From Amycolatopsis iheyensis (lineage in GTDB: Bacteria > Actinomycetota > Actinomycetes > Mycobacteriales > Pseudonocardiaceae): a stretch of DNA of 64,000 bases. Position 1 is the stretch's first letter; each line of letters opens with the position of its first letter. Under the pieces are notes generated by a model. It made no database searches, was not told the origin of the DNA, and was given only the letters and a program-made list of their open reading frames with translations. This document shows positions 16,820-25,003 of this stretch, piece by piece. Location: contig NZ_JAMXQV010000008.1 of assembly GCF_024703995.1 (NCBI RefSeq), forward strand, positions 124,001-188,000, written 5' to 3'. Made by a program: the position numbers and the translations under genes.

Positions 16820-17037
16820 AACCGACCCGCGTCACCAACTCGCTCCGCGCCCTCCGGTTCGCGCACGGCCAGATGACCCAGGCCGAGCTCGCCACCCGGA
16901 TCGGCGTCACCCGTCAGACCGTCATCGCGATCGAGCAGGGCCGCTATTCGCCGTCGCTCGAGATGGCGTTCCAGCTCGCGCACGTGTTCGGAGTTCCGCT
17001 CGAAGAAGTGTTCCAGTACCCGGAGGAGTCATCGTGA
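16816..17037 (+). CDS. Small XRE-family regulator
   Basis: A 73-residue protein that is almost entirely a helix-turn-helix domain: MTQAELATRIGVTRQTVIAIEQGRYSPSLEMAF, followed by FGVPLEEVFQYPEE. It is of the short YozG-like type. The GTG overlaps the membrane-protein stop by 4 bases, and its own stop overlaps the oxidoreductase start by 4 bases. It probably represses its operon through the palindrome over the -35. Confidence 0.88.
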   Translation: MKPTRVTNSLRALRFAHGQMTQAELATRIGVTRQTVIAIEQGRYSPSLEMAFQLAHVFGVPLEEVFQYPEESS

Positions 17038-17999
17038 AAGCCATCGTCCAAGACCGCTACGGCAGCCCGGACGTCCTCGAGTTCCGCGACACCGCAAGAC
17101 CGTCGCCCGGTGCCGGCGAGGTCCTCGTGCGGGTGCACGCGGCCGGCGTCGACCCGGGCGTGTGGCACCTGACCACCGGGAAGCCGTACCTGGTGCGCCT
17201 GCTGGGTTTCGGGCTGCGGCGGCCGAAACAACCGGTGCGCGGCCTCGACTTCGCCGGCACGGTCGAAGAAACCGGCGACGGCGTCACGCGCGTCCGGCCG
17301 GGTGACGAGGTGTTCGGCGTCGGCGACGGCACCTTCGCCGAGTACGCCGTCGCGAAGGCGGACCTCGTCGCGGCGAAACCCAACCGGCTTTCCTTCGGGC
17401 AGGCGGCGGCGGTCCTGGTTTCCGGTGGCACGGCATTGCAGGCCGTACGGGACGCCGGCCGCGTCCGGCCCGGGCAGCGTGTCCTGGTCATCGGCGCGGC
17501 GGGCGGCGTCGGGTCCTTCGCGGTCCAGCTGGCCAAGGCGTTCGGCGCCGAGGTCACCGGCGTGTGCAGCACCGCCAAGACGGACCTGGTCCGCACCCTC
17601 GGCGCCGACGACGTCGTGGACTACACGCGCGAAGACTTCGCGGTGAAGCGGTACGACCTGGTCGTGGACACCGCGGGCCTGCGCTCGCTGACCACCCTGC
17701 GCCGCGCGCTGACCGAGCGCGGCACACTCGTGATCGTCGGCGGCGAGAACGGCGGCAAGTGGCTCGGCGGCATCCAGCGGGTGCTCCGGGCGGCGCTGCT
17801 GAACCCCTTCGTGCGCCACCGGCTGAGCGGGCTCGTCTCCCGCGAGCGCGGCGCGGACCTCGACGACCTGCGCGACCTGATCGAGGCCGGCAAGCTGACG
17901 CCGGCACTCGACCGGACGTACCCGCTCGCCGACGCCGTCGCCGCGATCGGCCACCTCCACGCCGGCCGCGCGGCCGGCAAGGTCGTCCTCATCCCCTGA
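17034..17999 (+). CDS. NAD(P)-dependent quinone-oxidoreductase-like MDR enzyme
   Basis: A 321-residue medium-chain dehydrogenase/reductase of the zinc-independent quinone oxidoreductase type. It has an N-terminal GroES-like domain (GAGEVLVRVHAAGVDPGVW), the nucleotide motif GAAGGVGSFAVQLAKAFGA near 150-170, and a C-terminal KLTPALDRTYPLADAVAA segment. The GTG has GGAGG upstream and overlaps the XRE stop, making it the third gene of this operon. It probably reduces quinones or enones. Its 3' end overlaps the convergent M48 gene by 11 bases. Confidence 0.88.
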   Translation: MKAIVQDRYGSPDVLEFRDTARPSPGAGEVLVRVHAAGVDPGVWHLTTGKPYLVRLLGFGLRRPKQPVRGLDFAGTVEETGDGVTRVRPGDEVFGVGDGTFAEYAVAKADLVAAKPNRLSFGQAAAVLVSGGTALQAVRDAGRVRPGQRVLVIGAAGGVGSFAVQLAKAFGAEVTGVCSTAKTDLVRTLGADDVVDYTREDFAVKRYDLVVDTAGLRSLTTLRRALTERGTLVIVGGENGGKWLGGIQRVLRAALLNPFVRHRLSGLVSRERGADLDDLRDLIEAGKLTPALDRTYPLADAVAAIGHLHAGRAAGKVVLIP

Positions 18000-18864
18000 A
18001 CCCGCGGTCCTTCAGCTTCTTGATCCGGTCGATGTGCGCCGGGTGCCCGGCCAGCAACCGGGCCCACAGCCGCCGCTCGTCACCACCGCCGGCCCGGATC
18101 CACTCGCGGAGCAGCCGGATCAGCTCCGGCCCGTAGCCCAGCCGCGCCGCCATCAGGTCGGCCCGGTATTCGCCGAGCCGCTTCGACCAGGCGAGCACCG
18201 GGCCGAGCAACGGCGCCAGCAGCAGCCACGGGTCGAGGAAGGCGAGCGCGGTGAGGATGCCCAGCGCCAGCAGCACGGTGACGAGCACGGCCACCGACCG
18301 CCCGAACGCGGCGAACGCGCGGCCGACGGAGGGCACGGCCAGCGCGAGCAGCCGGACCAGCCGCGTCAGGATCCGGGCCGGCAGCTCCAGCCACCAGAGG
18401 AACAGCGAGATCCGGGTGTGCCCGGACAGGTGGTGGCCGAGCTCGTGGGCGAGGATCGCCTCGAGCCCGGGCGGCGGGAGCTCGAGGGCGAGCCGCGTGA
18501 CGGCGACGGTCCGCCCACCCGCGGCGAAGGCGTTCAGCTCGCGCGACCGTTCGACCCACAACCGGTACCGGCGGCTGTCGACCTCGGCGGCGGCGCAGAC
18601 GGCTTCCCACGACGGGGTCAGCCGGGTGCGCTCCCCCGCGGTCGGCGCCCGCAGGCCGAACAGCAGGGGCAGCAGGAAGTTCTCGAACGCGGGCACGAAC
18701 GTGATCGCGCCGGCGACGACCCAGCCGGCCGGGAACACCCAGAAGTACGGCGGCCAGACGAGTTTCCCGACGAGGGCGAGCACGAGCAGGCTGCTGGCCA
18801 CAACGGGCACGGCCAGCGCGGCGGTGAGCACGACCGAGAGGTCGAGCCGGCGTTCCGCGCTCAC
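17989..18864 (-). CDS. M48-family membrane zinc metalloprotease
   Basis: A 291-residue integral membrane peptidase of the HtpX/Ste24 family. Two N-terminal helices precede the active site AHELGHH. The third zinc ligand is Glu in LGEYRADLMAA, with a further membrane pair between. HPAHIDRI near the C-terminus is the usual HPxxxxR element. Such proteases take part in membrane-protein quality control. The GTG start lies one base after the NmrA stop, so the two are probably one operon. Confidence 0.88.
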   Translation of the reverse strand: MSAERRLDLSVVLTAALAVPVVASSLLVLALVGKLVWPPYFWVFPAGWVVAGAITFVPAFENFLLPLLFGLRAPTAGERTRLTPSWEAVCAAAEVDSRRYRLWVERSRELNAFAAGGRTVAVTRLALELPPPGLEAILAHELGHHLSGHTRISLFLWWLELPARILTRLVRLLALAVPSVGRAFAAFGRSVAVLVTVLLALGILTALAFLDPWLLLAPLLGPVLAWSKRLGEYRADLMAARLGYGPELIRLLREWIRAGGGDERRLWARLLAGHPAHIDRIKKLKDRGFRG

Positions 18865-18865
18865 G

Positions 18866-19690
18866 TCACCGGAAGGCGTCCGCGTGCGCTCGCGCCCACT
18901 CGGCCAACGTCCACGCGGGCCGGCCCGTCACCTCGGCGACGTCGGAATGGACCGTCGCCTCGTCGAGGGTTCCTTCGACGTAGAAGTTCCAGAACGCGTC
19001 GACGTACGGCTGCGGCATGCTCGCCTCCAGCTCCGCGCGCGTCTCGGCGTTCGACAGCTCCACGCACTTCAGGTCGCGGCCCAGCACCTCGGCCAGCTGC
19101 GCGACGACCTCGGCCGGCCGCAGCGCCACCGGGCCGGTCAGGTCGTACGTCCGGCCTTCGTGCCCACCGGCCAGGGCGACGGCCGCCACCGCCGCGATGT
19201 CCTCCGGCGCGACGCACGCCGCCGCGACGTCCGGGAACTGCGCGCGGATCGTGTCGCCCTCGCGCAGCTGGGGCAGCCAGCGCAAGGCGTTCGACATGAA
19301 GGCGCGCGGGCGCAGGAACGTCCAGTCCAGCCCGGACTCGCGCACCGCGCGTTCGGCCAGGGTCATGTACCGGGAAACGGCGTTGCCGAGGTCCTCCAGC
19401 TCGGCCGAACCACCGGAGAGCAGCACGATCCGGCGGACCCCCGCGGCCCGGGCTCGCGCCAGCATGGCGGGCATGTCGTCGTAGCCGGACAACAGGAAGA
19501 TGCCTTCGACGCCCTCGAGCGCGGCGTCCAGGCCGGCCGGGTCGTTGAGGTCGCCCACCGCGGCTTCGGCGCCGTCCGGGAGGACGACGTCCGCCCGGCG
19601 CACCAGCGCCCGGACCGGTGTGCCCGCCTCCGCGAGGGCCGAAACCAGTGCCGCGCCGACGTTTCCGGTGGCGCCCGTGACCAGGAACAT
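18866..19690 (-). CDS. NmrA-like NAD(P)-binding protein
   Basis: An atypical SDR of 274 residues with the nucleotide motif VTGATGNVGAALV at the N-terminus and no YxxxK catalytic pair in the usual place, as in the NmrA/HSCARG and SDR_a5 groups. LDWTFLRPRAFMSN and GPVALRPAEV are family-typical. The ATG at 19690 has a GGAGGGGGAG site; a GTG two codons upstream is less likely. It may act as a redox sensor or a reductase. Confidence 0.82.
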   Translation of the reverse strand: MFLVTGATGNVGAALVSALAEAGTPVRALVRRADVVLPDGAEAAVGDLNDPAGLDAALEGVEGIFLLSGYDDMPAMLARARAAGVRRIVLLSGGSAELEDLGNAVSRYMTLAERAVRESGLDWTFLRPRAFMSNALRWLPQLREGDTIRAQFPDVAAACVAPEDIAAVAAVALAGGHEGRTYDLTGPVALRPAEVVAQLAEVLGRDLKCVELSNAETRAELEASMPQPYVDAFWNFYVEGTLDEATVHSDVAEVTGRPAWTLAEWARAHADAFR

Positions 19691-19768
19691 GACCACTCCC
19701 CCTCCCCGTCCGGGGCGAAGAGTAGCGAGATCCGGTGGCGAGCGGTACCGCCCGCCACCGGATCGGCC

Positions 19769-20134
19769 TCAGCCCTGCAGGTCCTCGAACTCGACGACCT
19801 GGCGCACCTCGACCTCGATCTCCATGTCGAACAGCTCGGCGTAGGTCTTCGCGAACTCGACGGCGGCCGCCCGGTCGGCGGCGTTGATCAGCGCGAACCC
19901 GCCGATGACCTCCTTGGCCTCGGCGAAAGGCCCGTCCGTCACGCGGATCGCCGCGCCGCGCGGCTTGCGGACCAGCGCCCCCTTGTCCGACTTGTGCACG
20001 CCCTCGGCGGTGATCAGGATGCCCTTTTCCGCCGCGTCCTGGACGAACCCGCCCATCTTCTCAATGAACTCCGGGCTGGGGTTCCACGCCTGCGGGTCGT
20101 TCTCGTCGATCCGGTGCATCATGAGGAAACGCAT
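19769..20134 (-). CDS. YCII-related DGPF-domain protein (orphan)
   Basis: A 121-residue DGPF protein with VTDGPFAEAKEVIGGFALI and the N-terminal MRFLMMHRIDE strand. Unlike the copy at 15914 it has no sigma factor next to it. It could be a distant regulon member of the ECF42 factor 4 kb away. The ATG is preceded by GGGAG. Confidence 0.85.
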   Translation of the reverse strand: MRFLMMHRIDENDPQAWNPSPEFIEKMGGFVQDAAEKGILITAEGVHKSDKGALVRKPRGAAIRVTDGPFAEAKEVIGGFALINAADRAAAVEFAKTYAELFDMEIEVEVRQVVEFEDLQG

Positions 20135-20272
20135 GGTCTGCTCCCTGGTTCTCCTCGGCCGGGGCCCGGGTCTTCCCGGGCTCGCTGACCGGCCTTCACC
20201 CCCGCGTCGATCGGCCGCGCACGGCGTTCGACATTTTTCCCCGAAGATTTTCGAGAGCAGCATATGGCCTGG

Positions 20273-21685
20273 TCAACGCGCGGCCGGGACCCCTTCCACC
20301 GCGTCGAACAACGCGGCCGCCCGCCGCGCGGTCGCCGCGGCCGTCCGGCCGGTGCTGACCAGCGCGAGGACCAGGACGCCGACGCCGAGCGCGGCCACCA
20401 GCCACCACACCCCGGCCGCGCTCGCGGTGCCGGGACCGGCGACGGTCCCGGCGATCGCGACACCCAGCGTCGTGCCGGTCTGCCGTCCCGCCGAAGCCAG
20501 CGAGCCGGCCACCCCGGCCATCGACCGCGGCATCCCGGAGACGGCGGTGTTGGTGATCGGTGGGTTGACCGTGCCGAGGAAGACGCCGAACAGCAGGTAG
20601 ACCGCCAGCACGAGCGGCAGCGGCGTCACCGGGCCCAGCGCCGTCGAGGCGAGGCCGCCCAGGGCGAGCGCGATCCCGGCGACCACCAGCGGCAGCCGCG
20701 GGCCGCGGGTGCCGACCAGCCGGCCCGTCCGCGGCGAAAGCACCAGCACGAGCACGCCGACGGGCAGCAGGCATAACCCGGCCGACAGCGCGGTCAGGCC
20801 CCGGGCGTCCTGCAGGTACTGCGTCGTGACGAACAGGAACGCGCCGAAGCCGCACAGCGCGAACAACGCGATCACGATCGCCGCGCTGAAGGAGACACTG
20901 CGGAACAGGCGCAGTTCGAGCAGCGGGTCGGCGCGGCGCGGCTCGTAGCGGAGGAGGCCCAGCACGGCGAGCGCGGCGACCGCGAGCAGGCCGAGGATCA
21001 CCGGTGACGTCCAGCCGAGCCAGCGCGCCTCGATGATCGCCGCCACGACGCTCCCGAGCACGACGACCACGAGCCCCTGCCCCACCGGGTCGAACCGCCG
21101 CGCCCGCGGCGCGCGGGACTCGGGCACGAACACCGCGGTGGCGACGATCGCCGCGGCGACGATCGGCACGTTGACCCAGAACACCGCGCGCCAGCCGAGG
21201 CCGTCGACGAGCGCGCCGCCGAGGATCGGCCCGAGCGCCAGGGCCAGCCCGGACATCGAGCCGAACACGCCGATGGCGCGGGCGCGCTCCGCGGGGGCGG
21301 GGTAGACCGTGGCGACGATGGCGAGGGCGACCGGGTTGAGCATCGTGCCGCCGACCGCCTGCACGGCACGGGCGGCGATCAGCCAGCCGATGCCGGGCGC
21401 CAGGCTGCACAGCAGCGAGCCGAGCCCGAACAGGGTGAGGCCGGTGAGGAAGACGCGCTTGCGACCGAACCGGTCGGCGGCGGACCCGGCGAGCACCAGG
21501 AACCCGGCCAGCACGAGGGTGTAGGCGTCGATCGTCCACTGCAGGCCGGTGACCGAAGCGCCCAGGTCACGGCGGATCGACGGGAGGGCGACGGTGACGA
21601 TGGAAATGTCCATCACCACCACGACGATGCTGGCGCAGCAGATCGCCAGCACGAGCGCCGGGTGGCGCGAGGTCGGAACTTTCAT
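20273..21685 (-). CDS. DHA2-type MFS drug exporter
   Basis: A 470-residue major facilitator with about 14 helices. DRFGRKRVF is the motif A loop after helix 2, LIAARAVQAVGG the motif B region and GLALALGPILGGALVDGLGWRAVFWVNVP motif C, typical of EmrB/QacA-like proton antiporters. It diverges from a MerR gene across 24 bases with overlapping promoters, so that MerR protein is the probable regulator. The ATG at 21685 is preceded by TAGCGT and 7 bases, a leaderless layout. Confidence 0.88.
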   Translation of the reverse strand: MKVPTSRHPALVLAICCASIVVVVMDISIVTVALPSIRRDLGASVTGLQWTIDAYTLVLAGFLVLAGSAADRFGRKRVFLTGLTLFGLGSLLCSLAPGIGWLIAARAVQAVGGTMLNPVALAIVATVYPAPAERARAIGVFGSMSGLALALGPILGGALVDGLGWRAVFWVNVPIVAAAIVATAVFVPESRAPRARRFDPVGQGLVVVVLGSVVAAIIEARWLGWTSPVILGLLAVAALAVLGLLRYEPRRADPLLELRLFRSVSFSAAIVIALFALCGFGAFLFVTTQYLQDARGLTALSAGLCLLPVGVLVLVLSPRTGRLVGTRGPRLPLVVAGIALALGGLASTALGPVTPLPLVLAVYLLFGVFLGTVNPPITNTAVSGMPRSMAGVAGSLASAGRQTGTTLGVAIAGTVAGPGTASAAGVWWLVAALGVGVLVLALVSTGRTAAATARRAAALFDAVEGVPAAR

Positions 21686-21692
21686 GTCATCG

Positions 21693-21702
21693 ACGCTAGG
21701 AT
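21693..21702. promoter_or_regulatory. Overlapping divergent -10 elements of the MFS and MerR genes
   Basis: Minus-strand TAGCGT (21698-21693) stands 7 bases before the MFS ATG. Plus-strand TAGGAT (21697-21702) stands 7 bases before the MerR GTG. The hexamers share the TA pair at 21697-21698, so both promoters cannot be occupied at once. Confidence 0.55.
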
Positions 21703-21709
21703 TTAGAGC

Positions 21710-22138
21710 GTGCTCGAAGTCAAATCGATCCCCGAGGCCGGGCTGACGATCGCCGAGGCGGCACGCCGCAGCGGCGTCAGCGCGCACACGCTGCGGTACT
21801 ACGAGCGAGCGGGCCTGGTGGTGACGCAGGTGGACCGCACGTCCGGTGGCCGGCGGCGCTACCGGAAGCTGGACCTCGAGTGGATCAAGATCTGCACGAA
21901 GCTGCGCGCGACGGGCATGCCGATCAAGCTGATCCGCCGCTACGCGGAGCTGGTCAGCGCGGGCCGCGGCAACGAGGAGGAGCGGCTGGCACTGCTGGAG
22001 GCCCACCGCGCCGACGTGCTGGCCCGCCTGGCGGAGCTGGAAGAGAACCTGAAGCTGATCGACCGCAAGATCGGCGTCTACCGGGGGCGCCTGGAGGCGG
22101 GCGACGCGGACGGGCTCTGGGCGCCGGGGCAGTCCTAA
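21710..22138 (+). CDS. MerR-family regulator
   Basis: A 142-residue MerR protein. The winged helix is at about 12-45 (LTIAEAARRSGVSAHTLRYYERAGLV), the second wing at RTSGGRRRY, and a coiled-coil dimerisation helix runs at about 95-130. No metal-binding cysteines are present, so an organic ligand or drug is likely, as in BmrR/TipA-like groups. It is adjacent to and divergent from an MFS exporter, its probable target. Confidence 0.88.
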   Translation: MLEVKSIPEAGLTIAEAARRSGVSAHTLRYYERAGLVVTQVDRTSGGRRRYRKLDLEWIKICTKLRATGMPIKLIRRYAELVSAGRGNEEERLALLEAHRADVLARLAELEENLKLIDRKIGVYRGRLEAGDADGLWAPGQS

Positions 22139-22345
22139 CCCACCCGAGGCGCCACCGCACCGACGCCGGGTCGCGGCCCGCCGCCCGGGCGGCCTCGTCG
22201 ATCGCCGTGTTCGCCGGGGCCCACTGCTCGTTCGGCAGGTACGACGGGATCGGCGCCGCCCAGCCGTCGGCCAAGCGGCCGGTCAGAGCCAGCGCCTTCG
22301 GGCCCTGCGCGCCCGTCAAAAGCTCGATCGGGTGCGTCGGGCGCC
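22139..22345 (-). pseudogene. C-terminal remnant of a luciferase-like (LLM) flavin monooxygenase
   Basis: One minus-strand frame encodes GPKALALTGRLADGW and then YLPNEQWAPANTAIDEAA and AAGRDPASVRWRLGWV. These are characteristic of the C-terminal third of F420/FMN-dependent LLM-class oxidoreductases. There is no start, no N-terminal two-thirds and no stop at the expected place; the frame is cut by the radical SAM gene on one side and the MerR gene on the other. It is a decayed fragment of about 70 codons. Confidence 0.65.
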
Positions 22346-22351
22346 GGGCCG

Positions 22352-23401
22352 CTAGAACAACGTCGCCTGGGCGGGCTCCTCCGCAACCGGCTGTCCTCGC
22401 CGACCGTTGAGAGCGAACTTGTCCTCGATCGTCCGGTCCGGCTCCGGGAAGCCGTGCGCGGCGATCAGCGGCCGGATCCGGTCGCCGATGACGTGCCGGT
22501 ACGCCGTCTCCGAACCCGCCGAATACAGCTTCGCGTACTCCGGAACCAGCGCCGGGTACGCCCGCCGCAGCCACGCGAAGAACACGTCCTTCACCCCGGA
22601 CGACAAGTACAGCGGGTGGTACAGCACGTCCGTCGCCCCGGCCGAAGCGACCGCCGCGACCAGCTCCTGAAGCTGTGCCGGCGAGTCCGACAGGTGCGGC
22701 AGGATCGGCGACAGGAACACCGTGCACTCGAGCCCCGCGTCGCGGATCGCGCGGACCGTCGCCAGGCGGGCGGTCGTCGTCGCCGTGCCGAACTCCACCG
22801 ACTGCTGCAGCTCCTCGTCCAGCATCGACAGGGACACGCCCAGGTGCACCGTCGTCGAGCGAGCGGCCCGGGCCAGCAGCGGCAGGTCCCGGCGGATCAA
22901 CGGCCCCTTCGTCAGGATCGAGAACGGGATCCGGTGCCCGGCCAGCGCGTCGATGATGCCCGGCATCAGCTCGTACCGGCCTTCCGCGCGCTGGTAGACG
23001 TCGGTGTTCGTGCCGAACGCGACGCGCGGCGGCAGCTTTCGCTTGCGCGCCAGCTCGTTCCGCAGCACCTCGACGATGTTCGTCTTGACGACGACCTCGT
23101 TGTCGAAGTCACCGGCGACGTTCAGGCCGAGCCGCGTGTGCGTGGGGCGCGCGAAGCAGTACTGGCAAGCGTGGGTGCAGCCGCGGTACGGGTTGATCGT
23201 GTACTCCCCCGGCAGCATTCGCGCGTCCGCCGGCACGTGGTTCAACGCGCTCTTGGCCAGCACCTCGTGGAACGTCACGCCCTGGAACTCCGGTGTCCGG
23301 ACGCTGCGCACGAACCCGGTCAGCCGGGCCAGCCCCGGCAGCGTCCCCTCGTCGACCCGGTCCGCGCGCTGGCCGCTCCAGCGCATCGCGTCGTCACTCA
23401 C
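22352..23401 (-). CDS. Rv2578c-family radical SAM protein
   Basis: A 349-residue radical SAM enzyme. Cys75, Cys79 and Cys82 in YRGCTHACQYCFAR hold the 4Fe-4S cluster, spaced as in spore photoproduct lyase-like proteins. The N-terminal MRWSGQR and the EDKFALN tail match the actinobacterial Rv2578c family, whose reaction is unknown. The start may be the GTG at 23401 or the ATG five codons in, where homologues begin (MRWxGQ). It is the last intact gene before an LLM fragment. Confidence 0.85.
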   Translation of the reverse strand: MSDDAMRWSGQRADRVDEGTLPGLARLTGFVRSVRTPEFQGVTFHEVLAKSALNHVPADARMLPGEYTINPYRGCTHACQYCFARPTHTRLGLNVAGDFDNEVVVKTNIVEVLRNELARKRKLPPRVAFGTNTDVYQRAEGRYELMPGIIDALAGHRIPFSILTKGPLIRRDLPLLARAARSTTVHLGVSLSMLDEELQQSVEFGTATTTARLATVRAIRDAGLECTVFLSPILPHLSDSPAQLQELVAAVASAGATDVLYHPLYLSSGVKDVFFAWLRRAYPALVPEYAKLYSAGSETAYRHVIGDRIRPLIAAHGFPEPDRTIEDKFALNGRRGQPVAEEPAQATLF

Positions 23402-23466
23402 CGGCCGAGCATGCCGGAGCCGCCGAAGCTCGGGCTAGCCGAATTCGGACATGACCCTTCGCGCGG

Positions 23467-24075
23467 TCAGCTTCCGGTCGGGGGCGCGCTCATCGCCGCG
23501 GTCAGGAACGTGAAGGCCCACCGCCGGGCCGCGCCGCTCGAGGTGCGCTCGTTGTAGCCGTTGACGCGGTCCACCGCCACCACAGCGAGGATGCCCCGCA
23601 GCCGGAACCACAGCTCGTCGGCGGGGAGGCCGGGCAGCGCGTGCCCGAAGGCAGCCAGGTACCGGTCGCGCATCGTCTCTTCACCCGCGCCGGTCCAGCT
23701 CCGCATCTCTTCCGCCGGGTCGCCGAAGATCGTCACGATCAGCCGGGACGTCCGGGCGCCGCCCTCGTCGCCCGCGGGCATCCCGTCGAACAATGGCCCC
23801 GCAAAGGTCTCGACCAGTTCGGCGACTGACGGCTCCGGGGTCCGGGCGAGCAGCCTTTCGAGCCCCTCGCGCTGGGCGGCGGTGATGGGGTCGAGCACGC
23901 GGCGGACGACGGCGGTTACGAGCTGCGCCTTCGAGCCGAAGTGGTACCCGACGGCGGCCAGGTTCGCCCCGGCGAGCTCGGTGATCGCGCGGACCGAGGT
24001 GCCGTGGAACCCACGCTCGGCGAAGAGGTGCTCCGCCGCGTCCAGGAGCTGGGTGCGGGTGTCGGGCGCCGCCAT
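23467..24075 (-). CDS. TetR-family regulator
   Basis: A 202-residue TetR protein of the CerR/AcrR type. Its helix-turn-helix is at about 25-50 (TSVRAITELAGANLAAVGYHFGSK) and its ligand domain about 80-195. It diverges from a ketopantoate-reductase-like gene, with a perfect palindrome in the 51-base gap. TATAGT lies 6 bases before its ATG, so it is probably leaderless and autoregulated. Confidence 0.87.
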   Translation of the reverse strand: MAAPDTRTQLLDAAEHLFAERGFHGTSVRAITELAGANLAAVGYHFGSKAQLVTAVVRRVLDPITAAQREGLERLLARTPEPSVAELVETFAGPLFDGMPAGDEGGARTSRLIVTIFGDPAEEMRSWTGAGEETMRDRYLAAFGHALPGLPADELWFRLRGILAVVAVDRVNGYNERTSSGAARRWAFTFLTAAMSAPPTGS

Positions 24076-24081
24076 GGGCGT

Positions 24082-24111
24082 ACTATACAGACGTTCGATT
24101 CAAACGAACGT
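24082..24111. promoter_or_regulatory. TetR promoter and palindromic operator
   Basis: TATAGT on the minus strand (24087-24082) is the likely -10 of the TetR gene. ACGTTCG (24091-24097) and CGAACGT (24105-24111) are perfect 7-bp arms around a 7-base spacer, just upstream of it and between the divergent genes. This is a typical TetR operator position. Confidence 0.6.
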
Positions 24112-24126
24112 ATGAATGAGGTGCTC

Positions 24127-24993
24127 ATGGACCTGCTCGTGTACGGCGCCGGGGTCACCGGCAGCGTGTTCGCCGCGCGGATGCGCGAGGCGGGGCACGA
24201 GGTTTCGCTCCTCGCCCGCGGTTCGCGCCTGGCCGCCCTGCGCCGGGACGGCGTGCTGCTCGCCGAAGCCGGCAGCCCGGCCGTCCGGCGGGTGCCAGTG
24301 CCGGTGGTCGAGCGGCCGGCCCGGCGGTACGACCTGATCACCGTGTTCGTCCGCGCGCACCAGGTGAACGCGCTGCTGGAGCCCCTGGCCGGCCTTGAGG
24401 GCGACGTGCTGTTCCTGCACAACTGGGCGGCGGGCCCGGAGCCACTGGCGGCGGCGATCGGCCCCGGCCGGGTGCTGTTGGGCTTCCCGACGACGGGCGG
24501 CACGCTCGAGGACGGCGTGGTCCGCCACCGCGTGGTCTCGCGGCTGACCCGCCTGGTCCCGATCCCGATCGGCGAGCCCGACGGCCGGGCCACCCCGCGG
24601 CTGGACCGCGTCGTGCGGACGTTCCGCGCGGCGGGGCTGAACGCCAAGGCCGAGCCGCGGATGGACGCCTGGCTGAAGACGCACGCGGCGTTCGAAATGC
24701 CGCTGGGGCAGGCGGTACTGGCGGCGGGCGGCCCGGTGGCGCTCGCGGACGACCCGGCGGCGGTCCGGCGCATGCTGCACCGCGTGCGGGAGCACCTGGC
24801 CGCCCTGCCGGCCGGGCCGGTCCCGCGCGGGTTCGCGGCGCTGCGGACGTTGCCGGAAGGTCTGCTGGTGGGGGTGTTGCGACGCTTCCTGCGCAGCTCG
24901 GTGGCCATCCACAGTGGACTGTCCGACACCTCGCCCGCGGCGGCGGCGGAACTCGAGCGCTTGGCGGAGCAGCTGCGCGTCCACCGCCGGTAG
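24127..24993 (+). CDS. Ketopantoate reductase-like (ApbA/PanE N-terminal) dehydrogenase
   Basis: A 288-residue protein with the dinucleotide motif VYGAGVTGSVFAARMREAGH at the N-terminus and the ApbA/PanE fold (HNWAAGPEPL, FPTTGGTLEDG). The helical C-terminal domain lacks a clear match to the PanE catalytic lysine region, so it is probably not the pantothenate enzyme. The ATG at 24127 has GAGGTG upstream; an ATG five codons earlier is possible. It is the probable target of the divergent TetR protein. Confidence 0.75.
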   Translation: MDLLVYGAGVTGSVFAARMREAGHEVSLLARGSRLAALRRDGVLLAEAGSPAVRRVPVPVVERPARRYDLITVFVRAHQVNALLEPLAGLEGDVLFLHNWAAGPEPLAAAIGPGRVLLGFPTTGGTLEDGVVRHRVVSRLTRLVPIPIGEPDGRATPRLDRVVRTFRAAGLNAKAEPRMDAWLKTHAAFEMPLGQAVLAAGGPVALADDPAAVRRMLHRVREHLAALPAGPVPRGFAALRTLPEGLLVGVLRRFLRSSVAIHSGLSDTSPAAAAELERLAEQLRVHRR

Positions 24994-24996
24994 CCT
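24991..24996 (+). promoter_or_regulatory. -10 of the AraC gene, containing the stop codon of the previous gene
   Basis: TAGCCT stands 7 bases before the ATG at 25004. Its TAG is also the stop of the ketopantoate-reductase-like gene. No Shine-Dalgarno is needed if the transcript is leaderless. Confidence 0.45.
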
Positions 24997-25003
24997 CGGG
25001 AGC

